Position numbers and translations under genes: made by a program. From JAAYDI01 sp052034005 (GTDB taxonomy: Bacteria > Planctomycetota > Planctomycetia > Pirellulales > Pirellulaceae): 64,000 nucleotides of DNA. The DNA is taken from NCBI GenBank assembly GCA_052034005.1, contig JBPOJB010000002.1:1-64000 (forward strand), given 5' to 3'. Positions 29,768 to 36,736 of this stretch are shown here, piece after piece. Position 1 is the first letter of the stretch. Each line of letters opens with the position of its first letter. The notes under the pieces are model-generated. The model ran no database searches and was not told the DNA's origin. It saw nothing but the letters and a program-made list of their open reading frames with translations.

Positions 29768-30240
29768 GGTCATCCTCCTTGCACAACTGAGCCGGTCCAT
29801 CACGGCACGACGCAGACCACCAGCAGGCGAGGGAGTCGTCGAGACGGCGCGTCCCGGCGCGCATGCGGGTCCCGGCCGCACACGGCCGCCGCGTGCGGCC
29901 CGCTGTCCCGCAGAGCTACTGCCGGTTAATCACCAAAGCGGGGCGTGACCCCGCACGGAAAATGAAAAAAAACGGAGAATGGAGAATTTCCGTTCCCGCC
30001 GAAAACGGTTGCCAACCGCGCGCGGTTTATGGTAAGCTGGTCAGCAACGAGCGGCGTGATGCCTGAGAGTGTGTCACAAGCTAAATGATTTGCTCACTCT
30101 GGCACGCCGCTTTTTTCGTGCGCCCAGCGCGCGGCAACGCGACGACCGGCAATGCGTGCCTGGGGACGACGGTCCGGCCGCCACCGAGCGCCGCGTGCGC
30201 CCGGTGCGTCACCCCGGCCGGGCGGCGATCCTCACGGACT
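29768..30240. other. 473-bp gap upstream of the RHS gene
   Basis: No convincing coding frame is seen. The stretch holds the RHS ribosome-binding site at its left edge, an A-rich patch near 29961-29976, overlapping palindromes at 30006-30027 and a strong hairpin with T-tail on the plus strand (30050-30116). The RHS promoter must lie here because the neighbouring DUF1080 gene ends at its right edge. Confidence 0.6.
30050..30116 (+). terminator. Intrinsic-terminator hairpin, possibly the 3' end of a small RNA
   Basis: On the plus strand AGCGGCGT (30050-30057) pairs with ACGCCGCT (30104-30111), GCC (30061-30063) with GGC (30101-30103) and AGAGTG (30066-30071) with CACTCT (30095-30100), followed by a run of Ts to 30116. 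That gives 17 pairs with two small bulges and a 23-base loop. Both flanking genes lie on the minus strand, so this terminator would serve an unannotated plus-strand transcript. A weak promoter candidate is TTGCCA (30009-30014), 18 bp, TAAGCT (30033-30038). Confidence 0.6.
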
Positions 30241-31101
30241 TCACGACGAGCCGTTGTTGGCCGGCGGCGCGGGCAGATCGAGCGGCCGGATCCACACGTT
30301 GCGGAACCGCACCGCACTGCCGTGGCCCTGGAGTACCAGGGGCAGCTTGGCGGGATGCGGCGTGCAGGGCACGATCTGGCGGTGCGCCATCTCGCCCCAG
30401 ATCGGCTGGTCGAGGTGGACCAGCACGCCGTTGTGGAACAGGGTCAACGTCGCCCGCTTCACCAGCTGCGGGCCGTCAAACACCGGCGCGGTGAAGACGA
30501 GGTCGAAGGACTGCCACACGCCCGGCGGCAGGCAGGCGTTGACCAGCGGCGGAGTCTGGCCGTAGATGGCTGCCGCCTGGCCGTCCGGATAGATCTGCTG
30601 CGGGTGTTCGTGCCACGAATCGAAGATCTGTATCTCGTATTTTCCCATCAGGAGAACACCGCTGTTGCCCCGGTTCATGAAGTGGTCCGGGTCCGCCGTG
30701 GGCGTCATGAACTCGAGGTGCAACTGGCAGTCCCCGAAGGGCTCCTTCGTCACGGCCGATTCGCGCCCGGCCACGAACGCGCCGTCCTGGACCGTCCACG
30801 ACGGCGCGTCCCAAGAGTCCGTCTGCCGGCCGTCGAACAGCACGATCGCGTCGCTCGGCGCCGGGGCGCTCGGCGGCGGCGCATCGGGCAGGCGCGGCAG
30901 GACGACCTTCGGAATCGGGCGGTCCGGGTCGTGGACGTGGTATTTCCCGCCCGTCCACGGCATCCGGGGAGTGTCTTGGTACCCCACGATGCTGCCGGTC
31001 GGCGTCGGACGCGTGATCAGTCCGTCCTGAGCCGTCGCGCGATCCGCCCGGGTGAAGACGCTCAGGGTGATCAGACAGCAGATGGCGAGAGCACGGTTCA
31101 T
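30241..31101 (-). CDS. Secreted DUF1080 protein (3-keto-disaccharide hydrolase family)
   Basis: A 286-residue protein with an N-terminal signal peptide (MNRALAICCLITLSVFTRADRATAQ). A concanavalin-like DUF1080 domain (PF06439) follows from about residue 80, seen as AIVLFDGRQTDSWDAPSWTVQDGAFV, HLEFMTPTADPDHFMNRGNSGVLLMGKYEIQIFDSW and the closing GHGSAVRFRNVWIRPL. The family is associated with 3-keto-disaccharide hydrolysis and is greatly expanded in planctomycetes. ATG 31101 was chosen because AAAGGGA precedes it and it begins the signal peptide; the frame extends upstream only over the divergent gene. It is divergent from a Tat-exported sugar isomerase-like gene, which fits sugar breakdown. 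Confidence 0.9.
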   Translation of the reverse strand: MNRALAICCLITLSVFTRADRATAQDGLITRPTPTGSIVGYQDTPRMPWTGGKYHVHDPDRPIPKVVLPRLPDAPPPSAPAPSDAIVLFDGRQTDSWDAPSWTVQDGAFVAGRESAVTKEPFGDCQLHLEFMTPTADPDHFMNRGNSGVLLMGKYEIQIFDSWHEHPQQIYPDGQAAAIYGQTPPLVNACLPPGVWQSFDLVFTAPVFDGPQLVKRATLTLFHNGVLVHLDQPIWGEMAHRQIVPCTPHPAKLPLVLQGHGSAVRFRNVWIRPLDLPAPPANNGSS

Positions 31102-31350
31102 GGCAGGTCCCTTTCCTGGCAGGTGATGTGGCGCACGCGCGTGAGATGTATGCACCCGGTCGGGCGGTGGCGCTCGGCAGCCGGGCAGCCGCTCCCACAC
31201 TGGACAGGCGGGGAGCCGCTCGTGCGTATTAGACTCCAGGCTCCGTGCCGGGGCAACGGCCCGCATTGACGCAGCGCCGGGCCACTTGCATACTAGTGCT
31301 GCCGATGTGACGTTCCGACTGGAGGCCACCTCGATCCCGGAGAGACCATC

Positions 31351-32319
31351 ATGCGACAGGAACTGACACGCCGCGCATTTCTCGCCACGGCCGCGGCGGC
31401 GGGCGCCGGCGCACTGGCGGCCGGCGCGCTCCACGCCGCCCCAGCCCGGCTCGAACGTAAGAAGGCGCTCATCGGCGCCCCCGCGCCGGAAACGTGGGAA
31501 CGCTACCGGGCGACCGGGTTTGACGGGATGGAGTCGACCGAGTGGGACCTGACGCCCGACGCGGCCGCTCGGCACCGCCAGGTCGCCGAGCAGTACGGGA
31601 TGAAGATCCACAGCGTCTTGCGCGGCTGGACCAACTTCAACAGCCCGGACGCCGGCCTGGTGGCGCGTGAGCTGGCCTCGGTCGAGACCGCGTTGAGGGC
31701 CTGCCAAGGCTATGGCGCCGACTCGCTGCTGCTGGTGCCCTGCCGACTGCTGGCCAAGGTGGCCCTGCCCAAGCCCGAACAGTTCGACATCGAGCTGGAC
31801 GAGGCGACGGGGCATCTGACGCGCGTGGTGGCCGGCGACAACACGCCCTATGCGGATTACATCCGCGCACACAACGAGGCGATCGACATGGCACACCGGG
31901 CGCTGGAGAAGCTGATCCCGGTCGCCGAACAGACGGGCGTCGTCATCGCCCTGGAGAACGTCTGGAGCAATCTCTGGGTGCTCCCGCGCCCGTTCGTCCA
32001 CTTCGTGCGATCATTCCAGAGCCCATGGATCCAATCGTACTTCGACATCGGGAACCACGTGAAGTACGCCCGGCCCGAGACCTGGATCGAGACGCTCGGC
32101 AAGACGATCGTCAAGCTGCATGTCAAGGACTTCAAGATCGACCGGTCGGCCGCGCAGGGCGGCGAGTTCGTGGAGATCCGCGACGGGGACGTGAACTGGC
32201 CGTCCGTCATCCACGCGCTCGACCAGATCGGTTACAGCGGCTGGCTGACCATCGAAGGCTCCAGCTTGAGCATGGAAGAACAGAGCCGGCGACTGGATCT
32301 GATCCTGGCCGGCAAATAG
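31351..32319 (+). CDS. Tat-exported sugar phosphate isomerase/epimerase-like protein
   Basis: A TIM-barrel protein of the xylose isomerase-like (AP endonuclease 2) family, 322 residues. The N-terminus MRQELTRRAFLATAAAAGAG has the twin-arginine RRAFL motif and an Ala-rich hydrophobic core, so it is predicted to be exported folded. Metal-site regions are recognisable: VVIALENVWSNL (Glu), IQSYFDIGNHVKYARP (Asp/His), KLHVKDFKI and GWLTIEGSSL (Glu). Such planctomycete proteins are thought to act on keto- or other unusual sugars; the substrate is unknown. It is divergent from the DUF1080 gene. Confidence 0.88.
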   Translation: MRQELTRRAFLATAAAAGAGALAAGALHAAPARLERKKALIGAPAPETWERYRATGFDGMESTEWDLTPDAAARHRQVAEQYGMKIHSVLRGWTNFNSPDAGLVARELASVETALRACQGYGADSLLLVPCRLLAKVALPKPEQFDIELDEATGHLTRVVAGDNTPYADYIRAHNEAIDMAHRALEKLIPVAEQTGVVIALENVWSNLWVLPRPFVHFVRSFQSPWIQSYFDIGNHVKYARPETWIETLGKTIVKLHVKDFKIDRSAAQGGEFVEIRDGDVNWPSVIHALDQIGYSGWLTIEGSSLSMEEQSRRLDLILAGK

Positions 32320-32335
32320 CCCGGGCCGGCACCAC

Positions 32336-33169
32336 TCAGCCGAACAGCATCCCGGCATAGCCGACCACGCGCTGCAGGTCGCCACTGACCGCGCCGCTGG
32401 TCGCATAGTTGACGCGCGTGGCGCGCTGCAACACGTTCAGGCACCGCAAGGTCGACAGGACGATGGCGGCCGGCAAGGCGCCGCACATCGAAATCCGCTG
32501 CTGCACACAGGTCGCGTAGAGACGATCGGCGTCGAGCGCTTCCAGGGCCTGCAAGGCCAGTTCGTCGAGCCGGCGCGTGTCCTGGTCGCTGGCAAAGTGA
32601 TGCATGTCGCTCGAGATCACGAACAGCACCGAATCGAGCCGCTCGCGCACGACCTCCGCCAGGGCCGTCCCACACAGATGGACCTGCTCCAGATCGATCC
32701 GCCCCACCGTCACCGCGACCAACCGGCTGGCCGGGGCCAGCCGGTGCAGCAGCGGGAGCAGGACCTCGACCGCGTGCTCCTCGCGGTGCGGCGCATGATC
32801 CAGCTGGAACCCGGGCACTTCGGAGGCCAGCTGCGCGCTGAGCTCGGCATCCACTTCGACGCTGCCGCCCGGGTACAGCCAGCGACCCCAGGGCGCGACG
32901 GCACAGGTGGCGCCGCCCGCACGATGCTTCGGGCACAAGACCACCACCGTCGCCGGGATGGCCACACGGGCCAACACCTCCGCGGCAATCCGCCCTGAAT
33001 AGACCCAACCCGCATGCGGCACCAGGGCCGCACGCCATGGCTCGCGGGCGGCCTGCGGCCCCGACAACCACTGGTCGAGCACCGCGTCGATGCGCCGCGG
33101 ATCAGACGGGTAGAACGTGCCGGCCACGGCCGGCTCTCGGTCGGCCAAGCTCATCGAGGCGCTGCCCAT
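32336..33169 (-). CDS. MEMO-family protein (AmmeMemoRadiSam system protein B)
   Basis: A 277-residue protein of the MEMO1 family (PF01875), related to extradiol dioxygenases but of unsettled function in bacteria. It opens with REPAVAGTFYPSDPRRIDAVLDQWL and continues with ALVPHAGWVYSGRIAAEVLARV and VVLCPKHRAGG. It also carries LDHAPHREEHAVEVLLPLLHRL and VISSDMHHFA, which hold the conserved His residues. The companion AMMECR1 and radical-SAM genes of the three-part system are not in the window. GGAGGG lies upstream of the ATG. The start overlaps the end of the metallopeptidase gene by 68 bp on the same strand. Confidence 0.92.
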   Translation of the reverse strand: MGSASMSLADREPAVAGTFYPSDPRRIDAVLDQWLSGPQAAREPWRAALVPHAGWVYSGRIAAEVLARVAIPATVVVLCPKHRAGGATCAVAPWGRWLYPGGSVEVDAELSAQLASEVPGFQLDHAPHREEHAVEVLLPLLHRLAPASRLVAVTVGRIDLEQVHLCGTALAEVVRERLDSVLFVISSDMHHFASDQDTRRLDELALQALEALDADRLYATCVQQRISMCGALPAAIVLSTLRCLNVLQRATRVNYATSGAVSGDLQRVVGYAGMLFG

Positions 33170-33845
33170 GATGAACCCTCCGCTGATGGGACCCGCTCAT
33201 TCTATAGCCGTATTCGATCGCAAACCAGTCAGCAAACCGCTCCCGGTCCGCGTAGCTCCGGTTGCGATGGTCGATCAGGTGACCCAGCTCGTGCATCAAG
33301 ATGTGATTGAGATAGAAAGCCCGGATCGTGGCCGGCGTCCAGATCAGCCGCCAGGTCCCGCCCGGGGCGGCTTCCCACCGGCCGCCGTACATCTCCGCCT
33401 CGCGGCGCTCCGAAGCCCGCGGCGGACGACCAAAATGCTCCACGAACGATTCATCCACGGGGTACAAGTACAGCGCCGAGCCCCATTGCATCCCATAACA
33501 GGGCAACGTCCGCTTCTTGCGCGTCATACGGCTCAACTGGATCACCTCCAAACGCCCATAGAACTGCGGCGGCAACTCCGCCAGACGCGCCCGAACCTCC
33601 GCCGCCGTCACCGCGTGCCGATAACCCGCGCCCGGCGGCTGCACGACGATCCGATAATCCGCCCCGCGCCGACCACTGCCCGGCTCGTGCCAGTCTTCCG
33701 GAGGCAGGAACGGGCCGCGCGCCCGCTCGGGACCGCGCGCCCGCTTGCCATGCGCAAAACCGCGATGGGACCGCATCGCCCGGGCGGCCTGCACGCGACG
33801 CTGCGGCCTGGCCGCCGACATGTTCGGGTGGAAGCCTCTCGACAT
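33102..33845 (-). CDS. HExxH zinc metallopeptidase-like protein
   Basis: A basic protein of 247 residues with a metallopeptidase active-site pattern NHILMHELGHLIDHRN (HExxH plus a third His) and, downstream, DRERFADWFAIEYG, an ExxAD-type helix expected to supply the last ligand. No signal peptide is seen; the first 50 residues are Arg-rich. ATG 33845 is preferred over the TTG at 33860. The C-terminal 35 residues are Arg/His-rich and overlap the start of the MEMO gene. No named family is recognised. A palindrome and a promoter-like pair lie upstream. Confidence 0.7.
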   Translation of the reverse strand: MSRGFHPNMSAARPQRRVQAARAMRSHRGFAHGKRARGPERARGPFLPPEDWHEPGSGRRGADYRIVVQPPGAGYRHAVTAAEVRARLAELPPQFYGRLEVIQLSRMTRKKRTLPCYGMQWGSALYLYPVDESFVEHFGRPPRASERREAEMYGGRWEAAPGGTWRLIWTPATIRAFYLNHILMHELGHLIDHRNRSYADRERFADWFAIEYGYRMSGSHQRRVHHGQRLDELGRPRAGRGRHVLPV

Positions 33846-33974
33846 AACGCGCTCACTCAACGGGAGGATCCGTCATGTTCCCAACGACGTGTAGGGACAC
33901 AGGACACCAAAGGACGCCGCAATCGGACTATTTTGCGCACATGCGGCAAACTACCTAGATCCCCCACACTCTCC

Positions 33975-34004
33975 ATGCTAAGAGCGGGCCGTGTGACATT
34001 TCAA
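33975..34004 (-). promoter_or_regulatory. Possible sigma70-type promoter for the metallopeptidase-MEMO pair
   Basis: On the minus strand TTGAAA (34004-33999) is followed after 18 bp by TAGCAT (33980-33975). It lies in a locally AT-richer gap about 120 bp upstream of the metallopeptidase start. It matches the consensus moderately (5/6 and 4/6). Confidence 0.4.
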
Positions 34005-34015
34005 GTGAACGATGC

Positions 34016-34038
34016 AAGTTGTTTGATATCAACAACTT
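34016..34038. promoter_or_regulatory. Near-perfect palindrome in the gap after the kinase gene
   Basis: AAGTTGTT and AACAACTT flank a TGATATC core. Leaving out one T makes it an 11-bp perfect inverted repeat. It lies 7 bp beyond the kinase stop and 12 bp upstream of a promoter-like -35 for the next minus-strand gene, so it could be an operator. No T-run follows, so a terminator is less likely. Confidence 0.45.
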
Positions 34039-34044
34039 AATGCA

Positions 34045-35610
34045 TCATCGCTGAGGCCGGAGGACAGGTTGCTCCGAGAAGTGGACTTTGCCGGGCACCG
34101 CCGGCGCGTGGTCGGACAAGAACCACCACGCGCTCAACAGGGCGGTCACGACGCACAGGAGGAAATAAGCCAGACTGATCCAGACCCAGGTGGGAACACG
34201 TTGGACTGGCGGCTCGTGGCTGGGGCGTTGTCTGCGCCGGAGACGGGTTCCGCGGCTGTTCGAGTCGGTAGCAGCGCGGAGGTCGATGCCCAAATCGATT
34301 CGTTCTTCGTCGGCGGCGGGTGGGAGGCTGTGCGTCGCACCCTGCGTGCCCAGCGCCGGTTCCCGTGACGTGGGCATTGCCGGCGCGGCCGTATCGGAAG
34401 TGTTCTCCGCAGGCAGGTCCGATCTGGCTGAGGGCGACGGCTGGAGTACGTCGCTACCAGACCCCGCGGCGTGGGCGGGCAGGGCCGGTTTCGCCGGATC
34501 GCGGCGTCGCGGTGTCGGGGCGACGGACGACCGAGGCGCGTGTGGCCCCGCGATCGCCAGCGGCACCGTCTCCTGGGTTCGCACCCAGTCCTCCAGGGCG
34601 TCGGCCACCTCGTGCATGTGCTGGAACCGGTGATCGGGGTCCTTCTGCATCATCTTCCCGCAGATGCTCAGCAGGCGTGCCGGGCAGTCGGGGCGCCTGC
34701 GGCCGATGTCGGCAGGCGTCTTGGATTGGTGTTGGGCGATGCGTTGGGCGAGCGTGCCTTCTGGGAACGGAGGCTGCCCAGTCAGCAAGAAATAGAGCGT
34801 ACAGCCCAGGCTGTAGATGTCGGCGCGCGAGTCGACGTCATGGCTGCTCAGCGCCTGTTCCGGCGCCAGGTAGTCGGCCGTACCCAGGACGTTCTCGTTG
34901 TGGAGCAGCGTGAGGGACGGTTCCCCTTCGCGCGCGAACAGGGCCAGCCCCAGATCGAGGATCTTGATGCAGCCATGGTCGTCCAGCATCAGGTTGGCCG
35001 GCTTGACATCCCGGTGGATCATGCCCGCATCGTGGGCGTATTGCAGGCCGCGCGCGGTCTGAGCCACGTACCGCGCCGCATCGACGAAATCCAGGGGGCC
35101 TTCCCCGGTGACGATCGCCTGCAAGTCGCGGCCCGACACGTACTCCATCACCAGGTAGTGGATGTCTCCCACATGATCGATGTCGTACACCCGCACGATG
35201 TTGGGGTGATCCAGCGCCGCGGTCGCCAGGGCCTCGAGCTTGAAACGCTCCAGATACGACGCATCGGTCAGGCGTTTCTTGGGGAGCACTTTGACGGCCT
35301 GCTTGCGCCGTATCAGCGTGTGCTCGGCCAGGTAGACCGAACTCATGCCGCCGCTGCCCAGCAGCCCCAGCAGCTTGAATTTGCCCAGGAAATAGCCCTT
35401 GTACTTCCCCTGCAGCAGATTGTCCGCCTGCCAACGCGTGATCAGTTGCCTGGCCACCAGATGCTCGACCAGCGCCTCGCCGTCTTCAGGCAACGCCCCA
35501 CCCCGCAGCGCTTCCAACTCGGCCACTGCCCGCGCGAGCTGATCCGCGCGCAGCAGACTGCTCCGCTCGATCAATTCCAACACGGTTTTCGAGTGTATTT
35601 TTTTCGACAT
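34045..35610 (-). CDS. Ser/Thr protein kinase (PknB-like) with C-terminal membrane helix
   Basis: A eukaryotic-type kinase of 521 residues. An N-terminal helical segment of about 70 residues (DQLARAVAELEALRG...LVARQLITRWQADNLLQGKYKG) is typical of planctomycete kinases. The catalytic domain follows: glycine loop LLGSGGMSSVYLAEH, AVKVLPKK lysine, HRDVKPANLM catalytic loop, DLGLAL in place of DFG, and GTADYLAPEQ. A Pro/Ala-rich juxtamembrane region leads to one helix (WVWISLAYFLLCVVTALLSAWWFL) close to the C-terminus and only about 24 residues outside. The kinase is therefore cytoplasmic and membrane-anchored, and the external part is too short to be a classical sensor. Confidence 0.93.
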   Translation of the reverse strand: MSKKIHSKTVLELIERSSLLRADQLARAVAELEALRGGALPEDGEALVEHLVARQLITRWQADNLLQGKYKGYFLGKFKLLGLLGSGGMSSVYLAEHTLIRRKQAVKVLPKKRLTDASYLERFKLEALATAALDHPNIVRVYDIDHVGDIHYLVMEYVSGRDLQAIVTGEGPLDFVDAARYVAQTARGLQYAHDAGMIHRDVKPANLMLDDHGCIKILDLGLALFAREGEPSLTLLHNENVLGTADYLAPEQALSSHDVDSRADIYSLGCTLYFLLTGQPPFPEGTLAQRIAQHQSKTPADIGRRRPDCPARLLSICGKMMQKDPDHRFQHMHEVADALEDWVRTQETVPLAIAGPHAPRSSVAPTPRRRDPAKPALPAHAAGSGSDVLQPSPSARSDLPAENTSDTAAPAMPTSREPALGTQGATHSLPPAADEERIDLGIDLRAATDSNSRGTRLRRRQRPSHEPPVQRVPTWVWISLAYFLLCVVTALLSAWWFLSDHAPAVPGKVHFSEQPVLRPQR

Positions 35611-35760
35611 GGCGCACGTGCGGACGACGCTTCTCTCGCGCTTACACTATAACGCAGCGCAGACGGTTGTCACGCCTCAGACGCAGGGCCATGCCTGAAG
35701 GACCGAGCCGGCGCTGGGGGGCCCGCGCGGAAACCAGGTCCCCGTCGCCCGGTCCAGGCC

Positions 35761-35777
35761 GGCAGCTTGCAGCTGCC
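35761..35777. promoter_or_regulatory. Small inverted repeat in the divergent gap
   Basis: GGCAGCT-TGC-AGCTGCC lies between the divergent kinase and oxidoreductase genes, 80 bp before the oxidoreductase start and beside an AT-rich ATATGATAT. It is a possible operator or a short RNA hairpin in the leader. Confidence 0.3.
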
Positions 35778-35856
35778 GGGCGCGATATGATATCCCTCGC
35801 CGTGCGGACGGCGGGACACCCCCAACCGGATCGTTGCCGAGTAGGAAACGGACACC

Positions 35857-36693
35857 ATGGCTGTTGACACACCCGCGACCATTGCCATTCTCGGCGCCGG
35901 GCCTGTGGGCATCGAAGCCGGGCTGTATGCGCGCTATCTGGGCTATCGGGTCGTCATCTTCGAACAGGGGGAGATCGCCAACCACGTCTTGGCATGGGGG
36001 CACGTGCAGATGCTGAGCCCGTTCTGCCAGTTGCGATCTTCGCTGGGCCTGGCCGCGCTGAAAGCACAGGACCCCAGCTATCGTCCGCCCGAGCCGGACG
36101 CCCGCCTGACCGGTCGTCAATGGGTCGACGCCTACGTGCTGCCGCTGTCTCGCACGGACCTGTTGGCCGACGAGATCCGTTGTCAGACGCGCGCCGTGGC
36201 GGTCGGGCGCGCGTCTCAGCCAGTGCACGACGGGGCGCCGGATGCGCGCGACGGGGAAAGCGGATTCCGGGTGCTTGTCGAACAGGCCGGGGGGCGGCAG
36301 GCGTGCGAGCAGGCCGACATCGTGATCGACTGCACCGGCGTGTACGGCGACCCGAACTGGTGCGGAGTGGAGGGGGTCTCGGCGGTCGATGAACCCGCGG
36401 CTTACGATGTGGTCTACGAAGGGCTGTCGGTCTCCTCATCGTTTACCACCGGCGACCGTGGTGCGCACGGGACGGGTGCGGCGGTGGACGGCAGTCAGGA
36501 CGGCGCGGCGTTGCCGCCGGCGCGGCTGATCACTCCCGAACCGAACTTCTACATCCTGGGAGCCAAGCGTTTCGGCCGGGAAGCACGGTTTCTCATCACC
36601 GATGGCTTGCGGCAGATCCGCGATCTGTTCGGAATCATCGGCGGCCGTGCGGAACTGGACCTGTACGTCACTGTCGAGAAGCTCGCGCAGTGA
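35857..36693 (+). CDS. FAD/NAD(P)-dependent oxidoreductase, unknown substrate
   Basis: A 278-residue protein starting with a dinucleotide-binding fold: TIAILGAGPVGIEAGLYARYLGYRVVIFEQGE has the GxGxxG pattern and the acidic end of strand 2. Later strings (HVQMLSPFCQLRSSLGLAAL, ADIVIDCTGVYGDPNWCGVEG) look like flavoprotein monooxygenase or thioredoxin-reductase relatives, including an ATG-like DCTGVYG second motif. It is shorter than most such enzymes and I cannot name a substrate. AGGAAACG precedes the ATG. It is divergent from the kinase and convergent with the glycosyltransferase. Confidence 0.75.
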   Translation: MAVDTPATIAILGAGPVGIEAGLYARYLGYRVVIFEQGEIANHVLAWGHVQMLSPFCQLRSSLGLAALKAQDPSYRPPEPDARLTGRQWVDAYVLPLSRTDLLADEIRCQTRAVAVGRASQPVHDGAPDARDGESGFRVLVEQAGGRQACEQADIVIDCTGVYGDPNWCGVEGVSAVDEPAAYDVVYEGLSVSSSFTTGDRGAHGTGAAVDGSQDGAALPPARLITPEPNFYILGAKRFGREARFLITDGLRQIRDLFGIIGGRAELDLYVTVEKLAQ

Positions 36694-36736
36694 ACCCCGG
36701 GGCGCTTGACCGGCTGGAAGCCCATCCGGCGCCGGC

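Noticed and set aside
30061..30070. CTGAGA-like string suggestive of a TPP riboswitch
   Set aside because: The rest of the TPP core is missing and no thiamine gene follows; the string is part of the hairpin stem.
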